NCBI RefSeq assembly: GCF_014634805.1
Contig: NZ_BMBS01000001.1
Location: 1-64,000, forward strand
Length of the DNA: 64,000 bases
Origin: Leuconostoc falkenbergense
Lineage (GTDB): Bacteria > Bacillota > Bacilli > Lactobacillales > Lactobacillaceae
Direction of reading: 5' to 3'
The translations under genes and the position numbers were made by a program. Each line of letters opens with the position of its first letter. Position 1 is the stretch's first letter. Shown here piece by piece: positions 1 through 7,748 of this stretch. Below the pieces are notes generated by a model that was given only the letters and a program-made list of their open reading frames with translations, did not search any database and was not told the origin of the DNA.

Positions 1-77
1 GTACCAGATGTTTCCCACTCGTCATTATCTGTCTTGCGATAACCCACGATGTATACTTGTTTGTCTATTACTTTCAT
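1..77 (-). CDS. partial small prophage protein, runs off left edge
   Basis: The ATG at 77 opens a frame that continues beyond base 1; only 25 residues are visible, beginning MKVIDKQVYIVGYRK. An in-frame TAA lies directly upstream of the ATG, so this is the first possible start. The nearest GGAGC is about 20 bases upstream, so the ribosome site is weak. The opening resembles the MKIVS openings of the small genes at 941-1192 and 1189-1389. No function can be assigned. Confidence 0.5.
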   Translation of the reverse strand, partial: MKVIDKQVYIVGYRKTDNDEWETSG

Positions 78-110
78 TTATCCGCCACGCTTTGCTCCTT
101 TAACTATTCG

Positions 111-203
111 TCAACTATCTTGATTGTTTCTGGGTGCGACCATTGCTGACAATAACATGCCAGACTCAATCTCATGCTGTAAGTTGTGTCCTATTTCAAT
201 CAT
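111..203 (-). CDS. possible 30-residue prophage peptide
   Basis: An ATG at 203 follows GGAGG with ideal spacing and overlaps the stop of the gene at 196-543, the usual phage translational-coupling arrangement. It gives a 30-residue acidic peptide starting MIEIGHNLQHEIESG and ending at 111. A different frame of the same DNA can also be read to a stop (a C-Y-C and W-S-H-P containing peptide), so which frame is used, or whether a frameshift has occurred, is not settled. Function unknown. Confidence 0.4.
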   Translation of the reverse strand: MIEIGHNLQHEIESGMLLSAMVAPRNNQDS

Positions 204-543
204 TGCTGACCTCCGAAATTTTAACCGGAACAATAACCAACCTTTCAATAGTCACATCTTTTTCTATAATAATCTTATAGAGGTCGTGTCCATTCATCAC
301 TCTGCCACCATATAATTCAGCCGCACCGTTTTCGTTATATCCCATAATGTAAAACGCTGGCAATATTAGATCCACTTTGAACATCTGCGACTTCTTGTAT
401 CCCATATCGTTGAAAAGTTCATCAAGTTCTGATTGCTTTTTAAACTTGTGCAATCGTTGCTTTAGAATTTCAATATCCATTTCGTTTTGTTTGATGCACC
501 TCATGAGGTTCTGATACATATGCTTTTTTATCCACATAATCAT
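196..543 (-). CDS. hypothetical prophage protein, 115 aa
   Basis: Small early-operon protein with a basic, helical N-terminal third (lysine-rich around residues 15-40) and a beta-rich C-terminal half. The start is placed at ATG 543 (or ATG 537) because GGAGG lies just upstream at 548-552 and the stop of the preceding gene overlaps it as ATGA; a longer frame back to 591 would have to ignore this. No domain recognised. Position in the leftward early operon suggests an accessory phage function. Confidence 0.7.
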   Translation of the reverse strand: MIMWIKKHMYQNLMRCIKQNEMDIEILKQRLHKFKKQSELDELFNDMGYKKSQMFKVDLILPAFYIMGYNENGAAELYGGRVMNGHDLYKIIIEKDVTIERLVIVPVKISEVSND

Positions 544-869
544 TCTTCCTCCACTGGTAACTGCACCGCTTCTGTTAGTGGGTTTTTCCAAAGCTCTGCC
601 TCTTCTTTGGTGCCAAATACCTTAGCATAATCGAATTCCAAATAGTCTAAATCATCTAAATTAGATCCACTAAGAAAAAGATAATGCTCGTCCCCGTCTT
701 CCGTTTCTGGTTCTTTACTTCTCACAAACCACTTCATATGGTGTAACTGTTCTGCTGTGTAAAGTGGTAATGTCTTGTCTGTTTTATCACCATACTTATC
801 ACTAATAGGCGTTAGACTTATATACGTACCACCCGATGTTCTTCTGATATATGCTACTGGTTCAGTCAT
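540..869 (-). CDS. hypothetical prophage protein, 109 aa
   Basis: Acidic protein, preceded by a strong GGAGGAGATAAG ribosome site. It has an N-terminal P-V-A-Y-I-R segment and a P-L-Y-T-A-E-Q-L motif near residue 36. This layout (PVAY/W followed by PLYT-EQL) is common in small accessory phage proteins of unknown role. The ATG overlaps by one base a TAA that closes the in-frame extension of the upstream interrupted gene, indicating ancestral coupling. No enzymatic motif is visible. Confidence 0.75.
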   Translation of the reverse strand: MTEPVAYIRRTSGGTYISLTPISDKYGDKTDKTLPLYTAEQLHHMKWFVRSKEPETEDGDEHYLFLSGSNLDDLDYLEFDYAKVFGTKEEAELWKNPLTEAVQLPVEEE

Positions 870-1192
870 TACTTATCTCCTCCGTGTAAAAACTCATGAA
901 TATCATTGCCGATGTCATCTGGACTGATACGGTCGGTGTCCTAGCTCCATTCTGCAATGTACTTGTCTGCTGGCAACACTCTGATGTGTCCGTCTGATGT
1001 GTGGACGGTGTATATTTCAAAACCATACGCATCAAAGTCACCCTGTTGATAATTTATTTTAGTAACCGTGACATCTAACGAATACCCACGACGGTCATAT
1101 AAATTTTCACCAACTGTTATGGTGTATGGTTCATTATTACCATCACTGAATATCGCTCCCAATCCCACGCTCTGTAAGCTAACTATTTTCAT
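869..1192 (-). pseudogene. small prophage gene interrupted by in-frame amber codon
   Basis: The frame from ATG 1192 stops at TAG (941-943) after 83 residues. It then continues in the same frame for 23 sense codons (DTDRISPDDIGND and on to HGGDK) to a TAA at 869-871, which overlaps the next gene's ATG by one base. That junction is typical of intact phage operons, so the original protein was probably about 107 residues and the TAG is a nonsense change, a sequencing error or a suppressed codon. The gene opens MKIVSLQSVGLG and overlaps its upstream neighbour by ATGA. Function unknown. The 83-residue product may still be made. Confidence 0.6.
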
Positions 1193-1389
1193 TTTTTTAC
1201 CTCTGGTAGTACAAACTTCAATTCCTTGACTTCAATATTTTTCATGCCGTTTTTTAGAAATATTGCAACTTGTCCTGCGTGCATTGCACTAATCATTTTT
1301 AATTCATAACCGCCTGGGTATTCTTTGATTAAAATACCCGCTTGCCTGTTATTTGCATCTACTAACCAATCAAAGCTAACTATCTTCAT
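1189..1389 (-). CDS. hypothetical prophage protein, 66 aa
   Basis: Small protein opening MKIVSFDWLVDANNRQ, with the same first five residues as its downstream neighbour; the two may be diverged duplicates. It overlaps the methylase-like gene upstream by 14 bases and the next gene by ATGA, so all three are translated from one message. Predicted beta-rich with a basic C-terminus. Function unknown. Confidence 0.65.
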   Translation of the reverse strand: MKIVSFDWLVDANNRQAGILIKEYPGGYELKMISAMHAGQVAIFLKNGMKNIEVKELKFVLPEVKK

Positions 1390-2104
1390 GACTAACTCCT
1401 TTTAATTTTGAATACTTTTCAATAAACTTAGCTGCAAAATCGTACTTATTACCAACATTGTCACGCCACATATTGATGTCTGCTTCAATGTGATCTATTG
1501 GCTCATCAATATACCGACTAACATTAAACTCTTTCATTGTCGTCCTGTTTTGCGGCATAACATTTACTGTGCTAAATGCTAAGAAATCATTTTTATCATT
1601 CAGTAGATAATAAACATTGTTGACTTCACGGCTTAAACTATCACCATGAATAACGATTGCGTTGATACCTCGAATTGATAGATTGAATAATAGAAAAGGT
1701 AACGCACGTTCTGATTTTTCTTCTAATACCATATAATCATCTGATGGTTCATAGAAAAATGGATTGTGGTTGTCAATCAAATCGTGCCACCAATGACGAA
1801 TAGCAATACCACCTGTACCAGCTGCTGATTCAAAATATGTGTCTGCTTTCCCAACAAGTTTCGTCATAATGTCAGAAACGCTGTTTGGCGTGAAATCTTG
1901 CTTCTTAGTCTTGCGCTCGGACTGTTCACTTTCAAAATATTCGTGAAACCAATCAAACGATGTATCGCGCTCAACTTCCAAAAATGCTTTAAACGTTTGC
2001 TCACGTTGTTCACGATTCATCATGATTGACATTAACTTGTTAGGAACTTTAAACGCTTCATCAACACCTAGCAATTCATTAACTTTTTCGCTGGTTAATT
2101 TCAT
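1376..2104 (-). CDS. degenerate N6-adenine DNA methylase-like phage protein
   Basis: The 242-residue protein resembles the catalytic domain of type I N6-adenine methylases. It has a QDFTP segment near residue 69, a glycine-rich SAM-binding motif I (ESAAGTGGIAI, about residues 92-102), and an E/D-rich helix followed by FNLSIRGINAIVIHGDSL, matching motifs II-III. The catalytic N-P-P-Y/F motif expected next is not present; FSTVNVMPQN occupies that area. It could bind SAM or DNA without methylating, or belong to a divergent phage clade. No cognate nuclease is adjacent. The start overlaps the upstream gene's stop by ATGA (2101-2104). Confidence 0.7.
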   Translation of the reverse strand: MKLTSEKVNELLGVDEAFKVPNKLMSIMMNREQREQTFKAFLEVERDTSFDWFHEYFESEQSERKTKKQDFTPNSVSDIMTKLVGKADTYFESAAGTGGIAIRHWWHDLIDNHNPFFYEPSDDYMVLEEKSERALPFLLFNLSIRGINAIVIHGDSLSREVNNVYYLLNDKNDFLAFSTVNVMPQNRTTMKEFNVSRYIDEPIDHIEADINMWRDNVGNKYDFAAKFIEKYSKLKGVSHEDS

Positions 2105-2391
2105 CTCATCACACTTTCCACAACTTGCCCATTGCTGATATGATAACCAGCAGAATAGGCAATCTTTTTAATCGTGTTCGCGCTGATCATAAAATACTGT
2201 GCAAGCACGTCTATTTCAGTAATATTACTTCTGACCAACGCCCTGAATCTGCGCTTACGTTCTGATGCACGTTTCCGTTCGGATTGCGCATGTGTATCAA
2301 AACAATGTGTAAACGCTCCTGAAACTGCTGCTTGCTTATTGACGCGTTTAATTGACTGTCTTTTATATTCTTCGATTGTCATTGTATTCAC
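2101..2391 (-). CDS. small basic prophage protein with C-terminal helix-turn-helix
   Basis: Strongly basic protein of about 93-96 residues. Residues 25-50 are an arginine/lysine-rich SERKRASERKRRFRA stretch, followed by a likely HTH (ITEIDVLAQYFMISANTIKKIAYSAGY). GTG 2391 overlaps the preceding stop as GTGA, but ATG 2382 has the better spacing from AGGTG and is more likely the start. Probably DNA-binding; the target is unknown. Confidence 0.65.
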   Translation of the reverse strand: MNTMTIEEYKRQSIKRVNKQAAVSGAFTHCFDTHAQSERKRASERKRRFRALVRSNITEIDVLAQYFMISANTIKKIAYSAGYHISNGQVVESVMR

Positions 2392-2546
2392 CTACTGACA
2401 TTGCTTTTCTTGCCACCTGTTGCGATAATTTCTGTCTTCACATGATGTGTCTTTTGAAATTCATATAAATATTTCTTAGCTTCACGCTCTGTATCAAAAG
2501 CTCTCCAGAAATCATCATTCACATAAATGCTGTAATATGTTTTCAT
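2388..2546 (-). CDS. hypothetical prophage protein, 52 aa
   Basis: Short gene read directly from the sequence: ATG 2546, stop TGA 2388-2390, preceded by GAGGAAATATAGCA. The peptide starts MKTYYSIYVNDDFWRAF and continues with a basic helical segment (TEREAKKYLYEFQK). It fits exactly between rusA and the HTH gene, with a GTGA overlap downstream, which supports it as a real operon member. Function unknown. Confidence 0.65.
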   Translation of the reverse strand: MKTYYSIYVNDDFWRAFDTEREAKKYLYEFQKTHHVKTEIIATGGKKSNVSR

Positions 2547-2548
2547 TG

Positions 2549-2986
2549 CTATATTTCCTCAATCTCAATTCTTAGATACGGCTTAGGCGTGAATATCTTT
2601 CTCGCTCTGCCGTCCACGATAAATCTGTCATCAACTATGATTAGCTTGTTTAGCCTGTCTTGCGTTGACTTGGTCAAGTTGTCCCAATCGCCTTTGTTTT
2701 GCTCTGTCGGGTAAATCTCATGGCTCAAAGCACGCTGTATCTTTTTCTTGCTCCATGACTTAGTTGGTGCAAAACCAAAGATGTAGTCAGCCTTGATTGG
2801 GACTTCACCATACTTTTTAAAGGCCTTATCCTTGATGATTTCGGCACGTAGTCGATACTCAAGCTCTTGAATATAGGCTTTTTCTCTAGCACCCTTAAAC
2901 ACTTGACGTGTCTTTGGATTAAACCGCGACTGGTTGTGTGGCGCTGGGTCTCCTGACAATTCACTTTCAAAAATAAATATCGTCAT
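2549..2986 (-). CDS. rusA: RusA-family Holliday junction resolvase
   Basis: 145-residue phage endonuclease that resolves four-way DNA junctions made during replication or recombination. The C-terminal half has the family's conserved acidic pattern: KGDWDNLTKSTQDRLN (about residues 99-114) and IVDDRFIVDGRARK, where the aspartates coordinate Mg2+. ATG 2986 is chosen over 3004 because AAAGGAAAG precedes it with good spacing. It lies at the distal end of the replication module after the helicase and HNH genes, the usual location in siphoviruses of lactic acid bacteria. Confidence 0.88.
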   Translation of the reverse strand: MTIFIFESELSGDPAPHNQSRFNPKTRQVFKGAREKAYIQELEYRLRAEIIKDKAFKKYGEVPIKADYIFGFAPTKSWSKKKIQRALSHEIYPTEQNKGDWDNLTKSTQDRLNKLIIVDDRFIVDGRARKIFTPKPYLRIEIEEI

Positions 2987-3092
2987 GCTTTCCTTTCTGC
3001 TCATTTGCTTTTATTCGTACTAAAACGCCTGTTTGTGACTTGCAAACATTAGTTTGGCATAATTACACTAAAACTACTTTTAAACGCTTAAA

Positions 3093-3794
3093 TCACTTTA
3101 TATTCAGTCCGTGTGCCAATGCTATTTTTTCGTCAATCTTGATGCCGTTCAGGTGGTGTTTCTGTAAGAATGTCTCAATCCCTAACGAATGTGCCTCCTG
3201 ATGATGTTCTCGACATAATTGCACGGCTCTGTGTTTCAAATGGTTAGTCTTACGCCTGTCTACGCCTTGACCAATCGTGTCTAAATGATGTAGGTCGCTA
3301 GGTCTCTTGCCACATATCACGCAACACTTGTTCATCAGACACTGATATTCCCAGTGCGCTATTTCCTGTGGCTCCAGTTCATTCAACGGCTTCACACTCA
3401 AAGCAATGTCGTGAAGTGCTGCGTAATCTAATAACATGTTGATGAACTCGTTTGTGTCCGACTTGTTGCCCTTGACTACGCTCAGACTAAATTCGCCAAA
3501 GTCTAAACCGTGGTAATACTCGTACATACCGTAAAAGTGCCTTCTCGTGCTTTCTACAGTCTCTAACCATGCTCCACCTACTTGTGACAACCAAATGTCA
3601 TTGAGTAGTGCAAACGCAAATCTACGCTGTTTTGGCGTTGGCTCACTATCATCACTAGCTACCACTGACAGAACTTGTTGCTGATTAGTTGCGTGATACT
3701 TCTGCAATGTGCGCAAATCTTCATCGCTCAACTGCAACGTGATTAGACCTTTGTTTGGGTCAACCTTATTCAGTTTTGCGAATAGCTCTGTCAT
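3093..3794 (-). CDS. phage HNH-type nuclease (putative HNHc family)
   Basis: 233-residue protein with a C-terminal zinc/HNH module. CCVICGKRPSDLHHL (about residues 157-171) gives the C-x2-C and the H-H pair, and LCREHHQEAH (about residues 193-202) gives the second metal half. The N-terminal 150 residues are typical of the phage-encoded HNHc proteins found between the DnaB-like helicase and RusA. It is probably a replication-associated nuclease. It directly abuts the helicase gene (stop 3793 region, start 3794). The 88 bases downstream of it (3005-3092) hold no gene. Confidence 0.8.
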   Translation of the reverse strand: MTELFAKLNKVDPNKGLITLQLSDEDLRTLQKYHATNQQQVLSVVASDDSEPTPKQRRFAFALLNDIWLSQVGGAWLETVESTRRHFYGMYEYYHGLDFGEFSLSVVKGNKSDTNEFINMLLDYAALHDIALSVKPLNELEPQEIAHWEYQCLMNKCCVICGKRPSDLHHLDTIGQGVDRRKTNHLKHRAVQLCREHHQEAHSLGIETFLQKHHLNGIKIDEKIALAHGLNIK

Positions 3795-5114
3795 TTACCA
3801 AACCGTACCTCCTTGTGATTCGTTCACCCAATCTGTCATCATGCTGTACTTTTTGTTGAAGGCTAGTTGAATCGTGCCACGCTTACCGTTTCTGTTCTTA
3901 GCGATAATAAATTCAACTGTCGATATTTCATCATCATCAGGTTGTTCTTCACCCTCATTGCGATAGTAGTCATCTCGATATAAGAAAGCCACATTGTCTG
4001 CGTCCTGTTCGATTGAACCACTGTCTCGCAAATCAGATAACAGTGGGCGTTTGTCTGTCCGCTGTTCAACGCCACGATTAAGCTGTGCTAGTGCTACGAT
4101 TGGCGCATCTACTTCCTTGCTTAACACTTTCAATCCACGACTGATTTTAGAGACCTCATTAACACGATTGCTGTTGCGCTCGTTGCCTGTTTCAATCAAC
4201 CCTAGATAATCAATCATCACCATGCCTAACTCGCCTTGCTGACGTTGTAAACGCAGGACACGGCTTCTAATATCATCAAAGCTTTGAATAGGTGTGTCAT
4301 CAAACCAGATAGGCAACTTTGACATCTTGTCACTTGCAAATGTTAATCTGCCAATTTCGGTTTCGTCCAAGTTGCCATCACGTAACTTTTCTGACGAGAT
4401 ATTGCTCTCTTTGGCAAAAATGCGCTTGACTAGCATTTCATTGTTCATCTCTAGTGAGATAATCAGAACTGGCTTGTTTGTTCGCTTAGCACTTTCTTCT
4501 GCCATGTTCAAAGCAAATGCCGTCTTACCCATTGCTGGTCTAGCACCAATAATTGTGAGTGAGCCTTTTAGCAAACCACCAATGTATTTATCAATCGACT
4601 TGAAGCCAGTTGTAATACCAGCGATACCACCGTTTTCTTTCACAGATAGAATGCTATCTAGCGTTGGGTTCAAAACCTCATCAATCTTTTTAGTTGTGTT
4701 TGAACTAACATCAACGTCACCGTTTAAGAATGTTGATAGATCACTTTTGACTGCTTCAACATCATCACCACTTGCTAGATTCTGCATCACTTGTTGTGCT
4801 TTAAGATATAGATTGCGCTTTTTGGCTAATGAGTGAATCACCTTAGCTTTTTGAATAGCGTTATTTGCACTTAGACCACGTTGAGCAACGATTGATACAA
4901 AACTAATGTCTACACCAGCTTGGCTAATTGAGATTGGGTTTACCTCGTCACCGTTGTTAGCTATCTCGTTAATGACACTAAATGTTTGCTTAGCTTCCTG
5001 ATTGTTGAAGTCATCAGCTTTCATCTGTGAGGCAACATCAGCTAACAGACCTTGAATATCATTTGACAACATCAAGTCGCCAAGAAACGATAACTCTAAT
5101 TCTTCGTTATTCAT
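3795..5114 (-). CDS. phage DnaB-like replicative helicase
   Basis: 439-residue hexameric-type 5'-3' helicase for phage replication forks. An N-terminal helical DnaB domain (residues 1-110) is followed by the RecA-fold ATPase. Walker A GARPAMGKTAF is near residue 190, Walker B VMIDYLGLI near 300, and the VALAQLNRGVEQR / LSDLRDSGSIEQDAD motifs are near 345-375. ATG 5114 overlaps the end of the replisome organizer by 8 bases; a TTG further upstream at 5126 is less likely. With the organizer it forms the origin-opening and helicase-loading pair. Confidence 0.92.
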   Translation of the reverse strand: MNNEELELSFLGDLMLSNDIQGLLADVASQMKADDFNNQEAKQTFSVINEIANNGDEVNPISISQAGVDISFVSIVAQRGLSANNAIQKAKVIHSLAKKRNLYLKAQQVMQNLASGDDVEAVKSDLSTFLNGDVDVSSNTTKKIDEVLNPTLDSILSVKENGGIAGITTGFKSIDKYIGGLLKGSLTIIGARPAMGKTAFALNMAEESAKRTNKPVLIISLEMNNEMLVKRIFAKESNISSEKLRDGNLDETEIGRLTFASDKMSKLPIWFDDTPIQSFDDIRSRVLRLQRQQGELGMVMIDYLGLIETGNERNSNRVNEVSKISRGLKVLSKEVDAPIVALAQLNRGVEQRTDKRPLLSDLRDSGSIEQDADNVAFLYRDDYYRNEGEEQPDDDEISTVEFIIAKNRNGKRGTIQLAFNKKYSMMTDWVNESQGGTVW

Positions 5115-6120
5115 GACTATCAACAACCTGTTTTAACCTTTCGTAGGTTTCATCATCACCAGCAACCAACAGCTCCCAAACGTCATTATTTTTTAGATCA
5201 GGCGTATCTTGCAAAAATACTGGTGTTCTAACAAAACCAAATTTTTCACTGTAAATTGACAAGACTTTTTCGTACTGCTCTTGTCTGTGCGCTAATAACT
5301 CTTTTTCTTTAACCGCCTGCTGCTTTTCTTCATCAGACTGCTTTTTAGCTTCACTGGTGGCTGTGTCTTTTTTGCGCTTGTTTTCAACTGCTTCAATGGA
5401 CGCTAAGGTAAACAACTTTCTTTGATACCAGTTCTTAGTAATACCCCAAACATAAGCCGGTCTGTTATTTCCTTGATTAACTGCTATCTCTATTGCTTTT
5501 GATATGACTTTAGTTGCTTCGCTATAATTACTTTCATCAGCGAAGTCTTTGAGTTCATCGTAGATATTTTGAGAAAGAATACCACCGACAGACCCAAAAC
5601 CATTGTTTTCAAACATAGCCACTATTTGAGAATATGATTTTTGTTTTGTATCTGTCTCTAGTTCTATCTCTTTATCTATCTCTATCTCTATCTCTGTCTC
5701 TGGTGTACGTTTGTCGTACATTTGTACACTGACTTGTTTTTGATGTTCAATATTCTTGCGATAAGCCTTGATACGGTCTGCTTCTGTCGAGGTTTTGCCT
5801 ATAAAACTTTGAATGTCTAACATATAGATTTCGCCAGTTTCCAAAACTTCAATCAGTCCAAACTTTTTGAACATGTCAATCGCTCTTGTGACATCACCCA
5901 AACTATGACTAGTGACTGTTGCCAACATTTCAGTATTGAAAGGAATCCGCTCATTGAACATTAGCCGTCCGTCATATTTGAGACTTTTGAGATACATTTT
6001 TAGTAATATATTTGAGAATTTATAGCCGTCATTTGGAATACTCTCCAACAATTTGATTTCATCACTATCAAAGAAGTTTTCCTTGAGACGGATATAATAA
6101 TATTTTTTGTTATCCGCCAT
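5107..6120 (-). CDS. phage replisome organizer / replication initiator
   Basis: 337-residue protein whose N-terminal 120 residues match the phage replisome organizer domain (winged-helix origin binding; YYYIRLKENFFDSDEIK start and GKTSTEADRIKAYR at the domain end). A C-terminal domain of about 170 residues probably contacts the helicase. Between them is a low-complexity linker rich in E-I-E-I-D repeats (about residues 140-157), encoded by GAGATA-type hexamers that may be the origin itself. It is followed by the DnaB-like gene and preceded by ssb with 10 bases between. Confidence 0.88.
   Translation of the reverse strand: MADNKKYYYIRLKENFFDSDEIKLLESIPNDGYKFSNILLKMYLKSLKYDGRLMFNERIPFNTEMLATVTSHSLGDVTRAIDMFKKFGLIEVLETGEIYMLDIQSFIGKTSTEADRIKAYRKNIEHQKQVSVQMYDKRTPETEIEIEIDKEIELETDTKQKSYSQIVAMFENNGFGSVGGILSQNIYDELKDFADESNYSEATKVISKAIEIAVNQGNNRPAYVWGITKNWYQRKLFTLASIEAVENKRKKDTATSEAKKQSDEEKQQAVKEKELLAHRQEQYEKVLSIYSEKFGFVRTPVFLQDTPDLKNNDVWELLVAGDDETYERLKQVVDSHE
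5650..5733. repeat. hexamer repeats inside initiator gene, candidate phage origin
   Basis: On the minus strand, nine consecutive hexamers related to GAGATA (variants GAGACA, GATAAA, GAACTA, GATACA) run from about 5703 to 5650. They are preceded at 5704-5733 by three GTAC-centred elements, including GTACA-AA-TGTAC. Phage initiator genes of this class often carry their own origin as internal repeats, so an origin or DNA-unwinding role is inferred; the repeats also encode the protein's E-I linker. Confidence 0.45.
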
Positions 6121-6130
6121 GTATCACCTC

Positions 6131-6562
6131 TTAGAAAGGTAAATCTTCATCACTGATTTCAGTGTTTGAATTGCCGTTGAATGGGTTGAAACCAGTTTGT
6201 TGTGTTTTGTTATTTTGTGGTTGTGCTGTTTCATTTTGGGACTGTGACTTGCTTTCCAATAGATCGAAGTTATCTGCAACCAACTCATTTACATAAACAC
6301 GTTGTCCATCTTTGTTCTCGTAGTTTCTAACTTGCCATGATCCACTCAAACCGACTTGTGAGCCTTTGTGTGTGAAGTTTGCAAAGTTTTCAACCGGCTT
6401 GCCCCACATTGTAAAGTTAATAAAGTCTGTTTCACGTTCACCGTTAGCACTCTTGAACTTTCGTGTAACGGCGATTGTGCCACTACCAACAGCCTTGCCT
6501 GACTGTGTATAGCGAACTTCAACATCTTTTGTTAGTCGTCCTGTTAAATTAACTTGGTTCAT
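6131..6562 (-). CDS. ssb: single-stranded DNA-binding protein (phage)
   Basis: 143-residue SSB. The OB-fold occupies residues 1-105, opening MNQVNLTGRLTKDVEVRYT, with conserved WGKPVENFANF and GSWQVRNYENKDGQRVY. A Q/N-rich linker ends in the acidic tip EISDEDLPF, the standard docking site for SSB-interacting proteins. GGAGAAAACAA precedes the ATG, and the gene overlaps the ERF gene by 14 bases. It coats ssDNA at phage forks and works with the neighbouring annealing protein. Confidence 0.95.
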   Translation of the reverse strand: MNQVNLTGRLTKDVEVRYTQSGKAVGSGTIAVTRKFKSANGERETDFINFTMWGKPVENFANFTHKGSQVGLSGSWQVRNYENKDGQRVYVNELVADNFDLLESKSQSQNETAQPQNNKTQQTGFNPFNGNSNTEISDEDLPF

Positions 6563-7142
6563 TTGTTTTCTCCTCTAACTGATTCATCTTTAATTTATAT
6601 GCGTCTAAAATTGCGTGACCTTGACCGTACTGCTTAGCTTCCTTTGCTATCTGCAACACTTGTTCTTTTGAAATTGCATTCATAATTTCAGAATTAAAAT
6701 CTCGTGACTTGACTTCCTCTTTCTTTTTGAAAGCTTGTTGTTCAAGTTCTAACTCATCAACATCAATATCAGCAATTCCAAACAGTCCCTGTAATGCATA
6801 CTTTCGTGAGTAACTGCTAACGGCTCCAGTCCACTGTGGCTCACTCATTTGCTTTCTCTCACCCTTTTGAGTGTTTAACACTGGAACATCTGCCAACTCT
6901 GCAAACGCACGGCTGCTGTGCTTATCTGTGCCGTTTGTTACCTCTGCAATGGATTGGATAAAGATACGATTTGCAACCGTCACAATCTCATCATTCAAAG
7001 CAATTTCCCAACCACTGTCTAACGTCTTGAACGTTTGCAAAATCTGTTCTGCACTACGATATGTGTACTTAACTTGTTGACCTGCTTGTTTCTTCAAATT
7101 CATGTGGTTTTGAAGTTCAACGAATGTCATTTTATTACTCAT
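6549..7142 (-). CDS. erf: ERF-family single-strand annealing recombinase
   Basis: 197-residue protein that anneals complementary single strands in phage recombination and circularisation. The ERF core spans residues 20-135, with the family signature GAVSSYSRKYALQGLFGIADIDVDEL near residues 97-120. A charged C-terminal tail (KKKEEVKSRDF onward) follows. Immediately upstream of ssb, which is the common erf-ssb pairing. It overlaps the preceding gene by 8 bases, so expression is coupled. Confidence 0.88.
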   Translation of the reverse strand: MSNKMTFVELQNHMNLKKQAGQQVKYTYRSAEQILQTFKTLDSGWEIALNDEIVTVANRIFIQSIAEVTNGTDKHSSRAFAELADVPVLNTQKGERKQMSEPQWTGAVSSYSRKYALQGLFGIADIDVDELELEQQAFKKKEEVKSRDFNSEIMNAISKEQVLQIAKEAKQYGQGHAILDAYKLKMNQLEEKTNEPS

Positions 7143-7536
7143 ACTTCACCCTCTTCTGCGTGTCATAGACCACAACTTTGTCTAGATCATCTTGAATTTT
7201 TTCGCCAAATAAATCTTTAAGTTGTTTTGGAGATTTTACTTCCACTGCGGCCCATCCATAGTTATTAACGAAGTCTTTTTTATTTTTATCGTTATCCTTA
7301 TCGATTGACACTTTTTTGCTTTCACCGTAAGTGATGTGTTTGAACTGTGAGCCACTATCTAACCGCTCTTTCAGTTCTTTATCCACTTTAGAAATACCAT
7401 TTTTCAAATGCTTAATCAGATAGACCAAATCTTCTAGTTGGTCGTTATCTAACTCTTGTAATTGCTCTTTGTCGTTCAAAAGACTAAGACCAAAGTTTTG
7501 TCCGAAGTCATCAATGATTGTTATTTCGTTTGCCAT
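7135..7536 (-). CDS. hypothetical prophage protein, 133 aa
   Basis: Acidic-basic helical protein (MANEITIIDDFGQNFG start) with a predicted coiled region around residues 20-65 and a lysine-rich stretch KKVSIDKDNDKNKKDF near 85-100. It sits immediately upstream of erf, where many phages encode recombination accessory or nuclease-inhibiting proteins, but no recognised motif is visible. Spaced 2 bases from the gene upstream. Confidence 0.65.
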   Translation of the reverse strand: MANEITIIDDFGQNFGLSLLNDKEQLQELDNDQLEDLVYLIKHLKNGISKVDKELKERLDSGSQFKHITYGESKKVSIDKDNDKNKKDFVNNYGWAAVEVKSPKQLKDLFGEKIQDDLDKVVVYDTQKRVKYE

Positions 7537-7538
7537 GC

Positions 7539-7748
7539 TTAATCTCCGTGTTCTATATTGTTAATCGTTGCATCTAACTCTGATATTTCGTTGTCAACCT
7601 CTAACATTTGGTTTTCGAGGTCATCACGCTTCGTGTACAAATCGTCACGCTCGCTATGCAACTTATCCAATAGCTCTTGCTTGTAACGCCAACGTTCGTC
7701 TTCAACGTCTGGTCTTCCGAAGTGTAATGCGTCTTGCGGTTCAATCAT
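7539..7748 (-). CDS. small coiled-coil prophage protein, 69 aa
   Basis: Almost the whole protein from residue 18 is a heptad-like helix rich in E, D, L and K (LLDKLHSERDDLYTKRDDL, then EVDNEISELDATINN). This predicts an oligomerising coiled coil. The ATG overlaps the XRE regulator's stop (ATGA), so the two are co-translated. No known family is recognised. Confidence 0.65.
   Translation of the reverse strand: MIEPQDALHFGRPDVEDERWRYKQELLDKLHSERDDLYTKRDDLENQMLEVDNEISELDATINNIEHGD

Noticed and set aside
941-943. TAG read as pyrrolysine or programmed readthrough
   Set aside because: No pyrrolysine system would be expected in this organism and no readthrough context is evident; a nonsense change is simpler.
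4294-4836. 180-codon rightward frame inside the helicase gene
   Set aside because: Antisense shadow of a strongly conserved DnaB-like protein; composition and lack of ribosome site argue against coding.
5650-5703. Tandem repeats considered as a CRISPR fragment
   Set aside because: Units are 6 bp without spacers and lie in a coding region, so they are not CRISPR repeats.
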